Under the pieces are notes generated by a model, which saw only the letters and a program-made list of their open reading frames with translations, was not told where the DNA came from and made no database searches. From the NCBI GenBank assembly GCA_023423215.1, contig JAFAFZ010000303.1, positions 1-11,344 on the forward strand: 11,344 nucleotides of DNA, written 5' to 3'. Below, piece by piece: positions 4,756 through 11,344 of this stretch (position 1 is its first letter; every line of letters starts with the position of its first letter). This stretch comes from Actinomycetes bacterium (GTDB taxonomy: Bacteria; Actinomycetota; Acidimicrobiia; Acidimicrobiales; Microtrichaceae). The translations under genes and the position numbers were made by a program.

Positions 4756-6798
4756 TCACCCGGCGAACGGGATCCGCACGACGATGATCGCGATGTCGTC
4801 CTCGTGGTGGCCGCTCCCCACCAGTCGGTCCAGGACGATCGCCTTCGCCCGTTCTGCGTCTGCGTCGTCGGGCACGGACCGCACGGCGCGCGCCAGCTCC
4901 GCGAGCCCGTCATCGATGCTGCGCGACCGCCGCTCGATGAGGCCATCGGTGTAGAGCACGAGCAGCGAACCGGGCTCGATCGCCGTGTGCACCGGCGCCA
5001 CGCCGGGGTGGGTGATGCCGATCGGAGGCCCCAGGCTGCCGTCGAGGAGCTCGACGGCCCCATCGGGGCGACGGAGGATCGGGGGCGGGTGGCCTGCCAG
5101 TGTGGTCGAGACCACGCCGCGGCCCGCATCGACCTGGACGAGCGCAGCGGTCGCCACGTAGCTGTCGGGAGAGGTGAGCGCGGCCGTGGTGGCGGCGAAG
5201 ACGCGCTCGGAGGTGCTCGACACCACCAGGCCCCGCAGGAGCCCCTTCAGCTGCGCCATGCGAGAGGCCGCGGTGATCCCGTGGCCGACGACGTCGCCGA
5301 CGATGAACGCTGTCGCGGATCCGACCGGCATGACGTCGTACCAATCGCCTCCGAAGCCGATGTCGTTCACCGCCGGGAGGTACTCGACGGCCACCTCCAG
5401 GCCCGCGACCCCGGGCAGGTCCCCGAGCAGCTCGGTCTGCAGCGCCGAGATGAGCTCACCACGCACCTCGGCACGCCGCGCTCGCTGCAGCGCCTGCTCG
5501 CACATGTCCTGCAGCAGCTCGAGCCGTGCCGACACCGCCGGCGAGAGATCGACCTGCGTGCGCCACCCCAGGCCGATCGCGCCGACCGTGCCGCCGTCCT
5601 CGCCCGTCAGGGGCATGGCCACCGTCATCTCGATGCCCAGGCGGGCGGCCTCGTCCGCGTGGTGGGGGTAGCGCTGCGTCCGTTCGGCATGGGTGCGGAC
5701 GGTGATCACCTCGCCGGTCCGGATCGCGTCGTGGAAGGACGAGCTGATCTCTTCGCCCAGCGGGAGCACGGCCCAGCGCTCCGCCGTCAGCAGGTCCATG
5801 CCGTCCATCGAGACGCGGAGGCAGTGCTCGTCCGGGTCGATGACGGCGATGTTGATCACCTCCGCCCCTTCGATGCGTCCTCGCATCGACGTGATCGCGT
5901 CGACGACCTCGTGGTGGGTCTCTGCGGCGTTCAGCCGGTTGGACAGCAGCGCGAGCGACGCGAGCCGCTCCGCCTCCTCGACGCGTCCGGCGATGTCGAG
6001 ACCCGACGGCACCAGCGCCGTGACCTCTCCCTGTTCGATGATCGGGGCGAGTTGGAAGTCGATCGGGATCACCCGGTCGTCGCCGAGCGACACCTCGACG
6101 TCGAAGCGGACGGACCGGCCGGACGCAGCGCTGTCCACGGCTCGTCGGATCCGAGCCGGCAGGTCGGGATCGTGCCGCCACCACGGAGCCGTCCAGAAGG
6201 GCTGGCCGAGGACCTGGGCGGGCTCGACGCCCGCAGCGGTCGATGCGGCACGGTTGAGCTCCAGGAGCTCACCGGTGGACGACAGGACGGCCACGAACGT
6301 GAAGAGGTTGTCCAGCACGAGGCGGAGGCGCTCGTGGGCCGCCCGCTGGTCCGTGACCTCGGTGAACACGACCACTGCGAAGGCAGTGGCGGGCGTGCCC
6401 CCCTGCAGTCGCACGACGCTCGCGTTCCACCATCGAGGGCGGCCCGGCGCCGACGCCGTCGCTCCGGAGACCTCGACGTTCAGCGCGGGCTCCCCGGTGC
6501 GCAGGACCGAGTGGAGCACCGGCGCGAACGAGTCCGCGACCTCGGGCACGACCTCCTCGACCCGTCGCCCGAGGTGCTCCTCGGCCGGCATGCCGTTGAT
6601 GTCGGCGGCGACCTCGTTCGCCATGACGTAGCGCAGGTCCTCGTCGAACACGACCACGCCGGTGCCCGAGCGGCCCAGCACGGTGTCGATGAGCAGCGGG
6701 AAGATCTCCGGTGGCACCGCGTCCGACGTCGCGAGATCAGGGCCGGGGCTGGCGCCGTCGGGCGGCACGGAGGGTCGGCCGAGGCTCGTCACGGACAC
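4756..6798 (-). CDS. PAS-PAS-GAF sensor with SpoIIE-type PP2C phosphatase domain
   Basis: This protein of about 680 residues is a soluble signal-responsive serine phosphatase of the RsbU/RsbP type. A PAS domain spans about 35-150 (GTGVVVFDEDLRYVMANEV), a second PAS about 155-280 (LFTFVAVLSSTGELLELNRA), and a GAF domain about 295-440. The SpoIIE/PP2C domain covers about 450-680. Metal-binding acidic residues are all present: Asp485 and Asp488 in GGDWYD, Asp502 in GDVVGHG, Asp618 in LYTDGL and Asp667/Asp668 in HEDDIA. It should dephosphorylate one or both STAS proteins nearby. No membrane segment is seen. The start is uncertain: GTGs at 6801, 6798 and 6792 are in frame and none has a strong ribosome site; 6798 has a G-rich stretch at fitting distance. 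The frame is open further upstream but would overlap the divergent amidase gene. It is convergent with the kinase gene. Confidence 0.9.
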   Translation of the reverse strand: MSVTSLGRPSVPPDGASPGPDLATSDAVPPEIFPLLIDTVLGRSGTGVVVFDEDLRYVMANEVAADINGMPAEEHLGRRVEEVVPEVADSFAPVLHSVLRTGEPALNVEVSGATASAPGRPRWWNASVVRLQGGTPATAFAVVVFTEVTDQRAAHERLRLVLDNLFTFVAVLSSTGELLELNRAASTAAGVEPAQVLGQPFWTAPWWRHDPDLPARIRRAVDSAASGRSVRFDVEVSLGDDRVIPIDFQLAPIIEQGEVTALVPSGLDIAGRVEEAERLASLALLSNRLNAAETHHEVVDAITSMRGRIEGAEVINIAVIDPDEHCLRVSMDGMDLLTAERWAVLPLGEEISSSFHDAIRTGEVITVRTHAERTQRYPHHADEAARLGIEMTVAMPLTGEDGGTVGAIGLGWRTQVDLSPAVSARLELLQDMCEQALQRARRAEVRGELISALQTELLGDLPGVAGLEVAVEYLPAVNDIGFGGDWYDVMPVGSATAFIVGDVVGHGITAASRMAQLKGLLRGLVVSSTSERVFAATTAALTSPDSYVATAALVQVDAGRGVVSTTLAGHPPPILRRPDGAVELLDGSLGPPIGITHPGVAPVHTAIEPGSLLVLYTDGLIERRSRSIDDGLAELARAVRSVPDDADAERAKAIVLDRLVGSGHHEDDIAIIVVRIPFAG

Positions 6799-6843
6799 CA
6801 CGATGCCCGACCCGGCGGGACGCGTGTGACCTTTCCCTCGTCC

Positions 6844-6911
6844 GGTCGACTCCGCCGACCCGTCGCGGCGTGGGGCGGTTGGGGCAGACTGCCCGCCGGG
6901 CGAGGTCGACT
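6844..6911. promoter_or_regulatory. Divergent control region with palindrome GGGCAG-A-CTGCCC and repeated GGTCGACT
   Basis: The gap of about 143 bases between the phosphatase gene and the amidase gene holds a perfect palindrome with 6-base arms (6882-6894). It is flanked by two direct copies of GGTCGACT (6844-6851 and 6904-6911), exactly 60 bases apart. No convincing -10/-35 pair is visible. The symmetry suggests operator sites for one or both divergent genes, but the regulator is unknown and chance is possible at this GC content. Confidence 0.3.
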
Positions 6912-6941
6912 GCTCGTCGGGAGCGTCAGGGGGGCCGTCGA

Positions 6942-8480
6942 GTGACCGATCAGCCGTGGCAAGGGGACGCGTGTTCGCTCGTCGACGAGTTCCGCACCGG
7001 GGCACGCTCGCCGATCGAAGAACTGGAGGCGACGCTCGGAGCGATCGCGAGCTCGCGGCTGAACAGCTTCTCCTTCATCGACGAGGAACGAGCCCGCCAT
7101 CGGGCCGCGTCGGCCGACGTGTCCCTGCCCTTCGGAGGCGTCCCGACCGGCGTGAAGGAGCTCAGCCCCGTCGACGGGTGGCCCGACACGGAGGCGTCGC
7201 TGGTGTTCCGGGACCGCACCGCCGACTTCACCAGCCACCACCTCCAGCGGCTCTTCACGAGAGGTGGCGTCGTCCCGGTCGGCCAGACGACCGCCAGCGA
7301 GTTCGGCGGACTCAACGTGAGCGTCACCAAGCTGAACGGGGTGACGCACAACCCGTGGCGACACGGGAGGACCGCCGGCGGTTCGTCCGGCGGGTCCTGC
7401 GCCGCCGTGGCGGGTGGACTGGTGAGCCTCGCCACCGGCGGCGACGGGGGCGGTTCGATCCGGATCCCGGCGGCCTACACGGGCCTGCTCGGCATGAAGG
7501 GCACCTTCGGCCGCTTCACGCGTGCGCCCGGCGCCTACATGCGCCCGAACACCGTCGTCTCCGGCAACGTCGCACGCTCCGTTCGCGACGCGGCGCGCTA
7601 CTTCGACGTGTGTGCCGGACTCGACCACTGGGATCCGTCGACCCTGCCGGACTCGGGCGGATGGGAGGCAGGCCTGGGGACCCACGACCTGCGCGGGCTG
7701 AAGGTCGCCGTGGTCCCTGCGCTCGCTGGCGCGACCCTCGAGCCAGGAATGGACGAGCGGATCCGGACCGCAGCTGATCAGCTCATCTCCGACCACCGGA
7801 TGGTCCGGGTCGAGCTGGACGTCACGCCGCCGAACCTGGCGGCGCAGTGGATGCTCGGCAACCTCGCCACCCTGCTCGCCGAGCTCGGCGACCGTTGGCC
7901 GGGTTGCGCGGCGGACATGACCGACGAGATGGCGATCGGCCTGTTCCTGTCGCAGTCGCTGTACAACCTGCACATGGCGGCCGTGGGCGAGCAGCTGCGC
8001 GTGCAGGCCAACGAGGCGATGGGAGCCGCGTTCGACCAGGTCGACCTGATCATCTGCGCGACCAACCCCGGCCCCGCGTTTCCCGCCGAGGCTGCCATGA
8101 GCAGCGACGAGGCGAGCTTCGTCGACTGGGCGACCAGCAGCGATCTGGCGCGGTGGGTGTTCCGGGGGGCGTTGTTCGGCGTCCGGATCGGCTCCGCCCT
8201 CGCTCCGAAGATGCCGCCTTCGCTGGTCGCTGCGGTCACGCAGCGGTTCCCCGCCCTGGTGTCGATGGGTGCGCTCACGATCATCAGCAACGTCTACGGC
8301 AACCCTGCTGTGTCCATCCCGATCGAGCCGGTGGACGGGCTGCCGTTCGGGATGCAGGTGCTGGCGGCTCGCCATCGCGACGCCCTGCTGCTGGACGTGG
8401 CGCTCTCGGTCGAACGCGAGCGCCCCTGGCCGCTCGTCGCCCCGGCGACCGGGGACGCAGCGACCGCGTCACCGCGCTGA
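6942..8480 (+). CDS. Amidase-signature family hydrolase
   Basis: This 512-residue protein has the normal length and layout of amidase-signature enzymes, which hydrolyse carboxamides or act as GatA-type subunits. The catalytic Lys is Lys72 in PTGVKELSPVDG. The cis-Ser is Ser148 in AGGSSGGS and the nucleophile is Ser172 in GGGSIRIPA. The spacing Ser148-Ser172 (24 residues) and Lys72-Ser148 (76) matches the family, so the enzyme should be active. The GTG start at 6942 is supported by an AGGGGGG ribosome site 7 bases upstream; the protein has no signal peptide, so it is probably cytoplasmic. No gatB or gatC lies nearby, and the C-terminal half is divergent, so a GatA role is unlikely. The substrate cannot be read from sequence; stand-alone relatives act on amides, nylon-like oligomers or peptide amides. 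It is divergent from the SpoIIE gene and is followed by a hairpin pair. Confidence 0.88.
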   Translation: MTDQPWQGDACSLVDEFRTGARSPIEELEATLGAIASSRLNSFSFIDEERARHRAASADVSLPFGGVPTGVKELSPVDGWPDTEASLVFRDRTADFTSHHLQRLFTRGGVVPVGQTTASEFGGLNVSVTKLNGVTHNPWRHGRTAGGSSGGSCAAVAGGLVSLATGGDGGGSIRIPAAYTGLLGMKGTFGRFTRAPGAYMRPNTVVSGNVARSVRDAARYFDVCAGLDHWDPSTLPDSGGWEAGLGTHDLRGLKVAVVPALAGATLEPGMDERIRTAADQLISDHRMVRVELDVTPPNLAAQWMLGNLATLLAELGDRWPGCAADMTDEMAIGLFLSQSLYNLHMAAVGEQLRVQANEAMGAAFDQVDLIICATNPGPAFPAEAAMSSDEASFVDWATSSDLARWVFRGALFGVRIGSALAPKMPPSLVAAVTQRFPALVSMGALTIISNVYGNPAVSIPIEPVDGLPFGMQVLAARHRDALLLDVALSVERERPWPLVAPATGDAATASPR

Positions 8481-8519
8481 CAGCCAGCGAGCGGACGCAG
8501 CGACCCGACGAAGGACAGG

Positions 8520-8567
8520 TGCTGCAGGGGCCACCGCCCTGCAGCAGCGCCGCGCGCCCGGCGGCGC
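8520..8567 (+). terminator. Two back-to-back GC hairpins after the amidase gene
   Basis: Hairpin one has a perfect stem (TGCTGCAGGG paired with CCCTGCAGCA, 7-base loop, 8520-8546). It is directly followed by hairpin two (GCGCCGC paired with GCGGCGC, 7-base loop, 8547-8567). They lie 40 bases after the amidase stop and just before the dab promoter. There is no T-run, which is usual for proposed actinobacterial terminators, so termination is plausible but not proven. Confidence 0.5.
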
Positions 8568-8573
8568 GAGAAC

Positions 8574-8592
8574 CAATCACGTTTCCTGATTG
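8574..8592. promoter_or_regulatory. LysR-type inverted repeat CAATCA-N7-TGATTG over the dab promoter
   Basis: A perfect 6-base inverted repeat contains the ATC-N9-GAT core (a T-N11-A box) that is the classic recognition pattern of LysR-type regulators. Its right arm overlaps the -35 hexamer of the dabB promoter. Carbon-concentration genes in many bacteria are controlled by LysR-type proteins such as CbbR or CcmR, which fits, but no such regulator gene is in the window. The role is inferred. Confidence 0.45.
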
Positions 8593-8618
8593 ACGCATTT
8601 CATTTCGCGCTTTAGGTT
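8590..8618 (+). promoter_or_regulatory. Promoter of dabBA: TTGACG, 17-base spacer, TAGGTT
   Basis: The -35 TTGACG (8590-8595) and -10 TAGGTT (8613-8618) match the housekeeping consensus at optimal 17-base spacing, in the only AT-rich patch of the region. Transcription would start about 7 bases after the -10, at or within a base or two of the dabB ATG at 8625. The message would then be leaderless, which agrees with the absence of a Shine-Dalgarno sequence before that ATG. Confidence 0.6.
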
Positions 8619-8624
8619 ACGTAC

Positions 8625-10187
8625 ATGTCCGATCTCGCCCCGCTCCTCATCGCTCTGACCGTCATCGCCCCAGCCGGTGCCGGTCTCGCCTCACTGCGAA
8701 CGGTGCACCGATCGGGCCGGCTGGCCGTCGCGGGCACTGCGGTCGCTCTGGCCGCTGCCGTGCTGCTCACCGTCAGCGGCACCCTGGGCGAGCCGGCGTC
8801 GTGGTCGCTGGACGGTCGGACCCTCGTGTCGGTCGATCCGCTGGGTGCGCTGCTGCTGCTGTTCGTGTCGTCCTCGACGCTGGTGGTGCAGAGCTTCGCC
8901 GTCCGGTCGTTGCGCGGGGACGTCGAACGGGCGAGGTTCTTCGCCTCGAGCGGATGTGCCGCCGCTGCGACCGCCGCGGTGGCGATCGCTGCGGACCTGT
9001 GGGTGCTGGTGTGCGCCTGGCTGCTGGTGAGCGCCGCGACAGCACTGCTGCTCCGCCACGACGGACGGCCGGCTGCCGCTGACGCCTCCCGACGTGCGGC
9101 GAGGACCTTCTGGGTCGGCGACGCCGCGCTCATCCTCGCCGCAGTCGCTGCGACGATCACCGTCGGTCCGGTGCTGCTGCGCCCCCAGGAGATGGCGCAG
9201 ATCGCCTCGTCGGGCGAGCAGGTCCTGGGCGTCGCGAGCGTCGCCGCCGTGCTCGCGGTCGCTGCGGTGCTGGCCGCCGTCTCGAGGTGCGCGCTCCCAC
9301 CCGGCCAGACGTGGTTGCCGATGTCGACCGCCGCGCCGACGCCGTCCTCTGCCGTCCTCCATGCGGGGATCGTCAACGGCGGAGGGGTCCTGCTCATCCG
9401 CTTCGCCCCGGTCCTGGCTGCGTCCGCTCTCGCGACGGCGCTTGCGCTGTCGGCAGCATGCGCCGGCGTGGCACTCGGCTCGGCGGTGTCGCGGACCCGA
9501 CCGGACGTGAAGACGTCCATGGCCTGGTCGACCGTGTCGCAGATGGGTTTCATGGTGGCGCAGTGCGCCACCGGCCTGCTGGGGCCGGCGGTGGTCCACA
9601 TGGTGGCGCACGGCATGTACAAGTCGAACCTGTTCCTCGGCTCCGGCTCGGCGATCTCGGTCACCCGACACCGCCACGACGGAGGACGCCGAGACGCCGG
9701 CGTCCCCCGGCGAGCGCTGCTCGCGGCCGGAGCGCTCCTCGTCAGCGCCGTCGTCGTCGGCGCTTCCTGGGCCCTCGTCCGCCCGACGACGTTCGACGGG
9801 GCTGCGGGCGTGGTGCTCCTCGGCTTCATCTTCGTGACCGTCGCTCGCCTCGTCTCGGCGTGGATGCGGATGCGCGAGCGGCGTTCGCCGCACGACGTGG
9901 CGGCGGTCGTCGCACTGGTCGTCTGCACCGCCGCGTCGCTCATCGTCGCGTCGATGCTGAAGGCCTGGCTCGCGCCGAGCCTGCCGGAGGTCGACGCACC
10001 GCTGGCCGAGGCGGGCGCGTTCGCCCTGGCCGCGGCAGCAGCAGCCAGCTGGGCGGTGTCGAGCCTGTCCGGTCGGCACGGCCGAACTGCACGGCGCGCC
10101 TCGCGCCGTGCGTACCTGTGGGCCGCCCACCTCGGCGACTCCGCCCGGCCCACGTTCGCACGCAACTCCTCGGAGGTTGGAGCATGA
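8625..10187 (+). CDS. dabB: Inorganic carbon transporter subunit DabB (NuoL/proton-antiporter-like membrane protein)
   Basis: This 520-residue polytopic membrane protein belongs to the family of proton-conducting subunits related to NuoL and Mrp antiporters. In the DAB complex it is thought to use the cation gradient to drive bicarbonate capture by the cytoplasmic DabA subunit. Hydrophobic helices fill most of the length from residue 5 to about 480. Family motifs are visible: LPPGQTWLP near 224-232, HAGIVNGGGVLLIRF beginning at His246, Lys296 in KTSMAWSTVSQMGFM, and HMVAHGMYKSNLFL (325-338) with His329 and Lys333. The last about 40 residues are a basic soluble tail. Pairing with a DabA gene, rather than other nuo or mrp genes, decides the identity. 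The stop codon overlaps the dabA start (ATGA), so translation is coupled. The ATG at 8625 has no ribosome site but sits directly behind a promoter, consistent with leaderless translation. Confidence 0.9.
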   Translation: MSDLAPLLIALTVIAPAGAGLASLRTVHRSGRLAVAGTAVALAAAVLLTVSGTLGEPASWSLDGRTLVSVDPLGALLLLFVSSSTLVVQSFAVRSLRGDVERARFFASSGCAAAATAAVAIAADLWVLVCAWLLVSAATALLLRHDGRPAAADASRRAARTFWVGDAALILAAVAATITVGPVLLRPQEMAQIASSGEQVLGVASVAAVLAVAAVLAAVSRCALPPGQTWLPMSTAAPTPSSAVLHAGIVNGGGVLLIRFAPVLAASALATALALSAACAGVALGSAVSRTRPDVKTSMAWSTVSQMGFMVAQCATGLLGPAVVHMVAHGMYKSNLFLGSGSAISVTRHRHDGGRRDAGVPRRALLAAGALLVSAVVVGASWALVRPTTFDGAAGVVLLGFIFVTVARLVSAWMRMRERRSPHDVAAVVALVVCTAASLIVASMLKAWLAPSLPEVDAPLAEAGAFALAAAAAASWAVSSLSGRHGRTARRASRRAYLWAAHLGDSARPTFARNSSEVGA

Positions 10188-11344
10188 CCGTCAATCCGTT
10201 CACCGCCAGGGCAGCAGCGCTGTCGGCGTCCGTCTCGCTGCCGCGCACGTTCCCCATCACGACGTTCGTGGCGACGAACCCCCTGCACGGCCTCGAGCAC
10301 CGCACCTTCGAGGACGCGGCACGGATCACCGCTGCGGCCACTGGCGCACGTTCGTACCTCAGCGAGCAGGAGTACGAAGCGCTCCACTCGGTCGGCCGGA
10401 TCTCGGCCCGCAGCCTGCACGCCGCCGCCGAGCGGGGCGTGCGCCTCGACCGCGACACGTCCGATGTCCGCACACTGACCGAGCTGGTCGATGCCGAGCG
10501 CGGCACCGACCTGGCGCTCCGGGTCGACGCGGTGGTCGCGACGTGGTGCGCCGCCTACCTCGACGAGGGTCAGGCCTCGTGGACGCTGCCCGACCGGGAC
10601 CTCGGGCTGTACGGGGCCTGGCGCCGACTCGCACCGATCGATCCGGCGCTCGCCCGCCTGGCGGGCCGGAAGGCGCGTCGGCGGGTCCACGACCTCCCGG
10701 AGAACGGTGCACAGGCGCTCAGCTGGCTGATCGAGCGGCGTCGGATCCCCGGCCCGCGACTCGCCGACTACTTCCGGGCCGCCTACCGACGTCTCCCCGG
10801 TTGGGCGTCCGCGCTCGCCCGGTCCGGCGACAGCGACGACCTCGTCGCGTACCTCGCCCTGCGGCTCGCGCTCGAGGACCTCGTGCTCGATCAGTCGATC
10901 CTCGCGTCCGACCCGCCGACTGCTGCGGCCAGCGACGAACGCCACGAGCCGATCGAGCGCCTCGCCGTGTGGCAGGAAGCGCTCGAGCTCGACTACCGGG
11001 ACCACCTGCTCGGGGCGCTGTCCTCTGCCGGCCCCGGATCCGCCCCGAGTTCCGAGGCGCCGCCACCCGATGCGCAGGCCGTCTTCTGCATCGACGTGCG
11101 CTCGGAGGGGATCCGTCGGAACCTCGAGGCGGTCGGCCGCTACGAGACGATCGGTTTCGCCGGGTTCTTCGGGCTCCCGATCAGGGTGGCGACGCTCGAG
11201 CACGAGCCCGTGGCGTCGTGCCCGGTCATCCTCGAGCCGCAGGGCACGGTGGTCGAAGTCCCCGACACCGTCGCCGACAGGGCCGTGGGGGCGCCCCCCC
11301 CCCCCCCCCCCCCCCCCGCCCCGCCCCCCCCCCCCCCCCCCCCC
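10184..11344 (+). CDS. dabA: Inorganic carbon transporter subunit DabA (DUF2309/UPF0753), partial
   Basis: This is the N-terminal part of DabA, the cytoplasmic zinc protein of the DAB dissolved-inorganic-carbon uptake system, which has a beta-carbonic-anhydrase-like site. About 370 reliable residues are visible, up to roughly 11293, out of the 800-1000 usual for the family. The N-terminal hallmark FVATNPLHGLEHRTFEDA is present, and the active-site segment AVFCIDVRSEGIRRNLE places the zinc-ligand Cys at residue 302 and the catalytic Asp and Arg at 304 and 306 (C-x-D-x-R). This is followed by ETIGFAGFFGLP. The later His and Cys zinc ligands lie beyond the edge. The ATG at 10184 overlaps the dabB stop and has GGAGG at 10172-10176. 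After 11293 the sequence becomes a C-run that would encode polyproline; this is almost certainly bad sequence, not protein. Confidence 0.9.
   Translation, partial: MTVNPFTARAAALSASVSLPRTFPITTFVATNPLHGLEHRTFEDAARITAAATGARSYLSEQEYEALHSVGRISARSLHAAAERGVRLDRDTSDVRTLTELVDAERGTDLALRVDAVVATWCAAYLDEGQASWTLPDRDLGLYGAWRRLAPIDPALARLAGRKARRRVHDLPENGAQALSWLIERRRIPGPRLADYFRAAYRRLPGWASALARSGDSDDLVAYLALRLALEDLVLDQSILASDPPTAAASDERHEPIERLAVWQEALELDYRDHLLGALSSAGPGSAPSSEAPPPDAQAVFCIDVRSEGIRRNLEAVGRYETIGFAGFFGLPIRVATLEHEPVASCPVILEPQGTVVEVPDTVADRAVGAPPPPPPPPAPPPPPPPP
11294..11344. other. C homopolymer at the window end, probable sequencing or assembly artefact
   Basis: The last 51 bases are C except for G at 11318 and 11323. 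Such a run inside a conserved coding region would give a polyproline stretch not expected in DabA. It most likely marks low-quality read ends at a contig terminus. It should not be used for translation or as a repeat element. Confidence 0.8.

Noticed and set aside
4804..6945. A 713-codon open frame on the plus strand opposite the SpoIIE phosphatase gene.
   Set aside because: It is rich in His, Arg, Asp and Gly with no fold signature; the minus-strand product has intact PAS, GAF and PP2C motifs.
6799..7005. A longer N-terminus of the SpoIIE phosphatase starting at 7005.
   Set aside because: It would overlap the amidase coding sequence and its ribosome site, and the added residues are low-complexity.
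8612..11203. An 863-codon open frame on the minus strand opposite dabB and dabA.
   Set aside because: Its translation is low-complexity (Ala/Arg/Ser/Thr-rich, no domain), while the plus strand encodes two recognisable proteins with coupled start and stop codons. Long antisense frames are expected at this GC content.
11294..11344. The C-run as a genuine polyproline segment or a tandem repeat.
   Set aside because: DabA proteins are not known to carry polyproline here, and the run reaches exactly to the sequence end, as an artefact would.

Overview
The window is very GC-rich, densely coded DNA with GTG starts, Shine-Dalgarno sites of the GGAGG type and many anti-sigma/anti-anti-sigma proteins. 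This fits a high-GC Gram-positive (Actinomycetota), possibly an Acidimicrobiia-like lineage; the lineage is an inference, since no rRNA or marker gene is present. The right edge decays into an almost pure C homopolymer, which looks like the low-quality end of a draft contig.

Layout from left to right. (1) Positions 1-2440, minus strand: a seven-repeat beta-propeller lipoprotein, followed in the same direction by a polytopic membrane protein with a C-terminal PAS-like sensor region that is cut off by the left edge. (2) Positions 2631-3163, plus strand: two very small Ala/Arg/Glu-rich coiled-coil proteins of unknown function in tandem. (3) Positions 3256-6798: a partner-switching signalling cluster. 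It holds two divergently transcribed STAS-domain anti-anti-sigma proteins, a HATPase anti-sigma kinase (RsbW/SpoIIAB type) and a large PAS-PAS-GAF-SpoIIE phosphatase. No sigma factor gene is visible. By family knowledge the kinase phosphorylates a STAS protein and holds a sigma factor, and the SpoIIE phosphatase removes the phosphate in response to a signal sensed by its PAS/GAF domains. (4) Positions 6942-8480, plus strand: an amidase-signature hydrolase with an intact Lys-Ser-Ser triad, closed by two back-to-back GC hairpins. (5) From 8625, plus strand: a dabB-dabA operon for energy-coupled uptake of dissolved inorganic carbon, with overlapping stop and start codons. dabA runs off the right edge.

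The most striking non-coding signals are these: a pair of identical-architecture 12-bp palindromes in the divergent region between the two STAS genes; a well-formed TTGACG-N17-TAGGTT promoter placed so that dabB would be translated from a leaderless mRNA, with a LysR-type ATC-N9-GAT inverted repeat overlapping its -35 box; a perfect CGAAACGTTTCG palindrome before the PAS membrane protein; and a GGGCAG-A-CTGCCC palindrome between the phosphatase and amidase genes. All regulatory calls are read by eye and have not been tested statistically.
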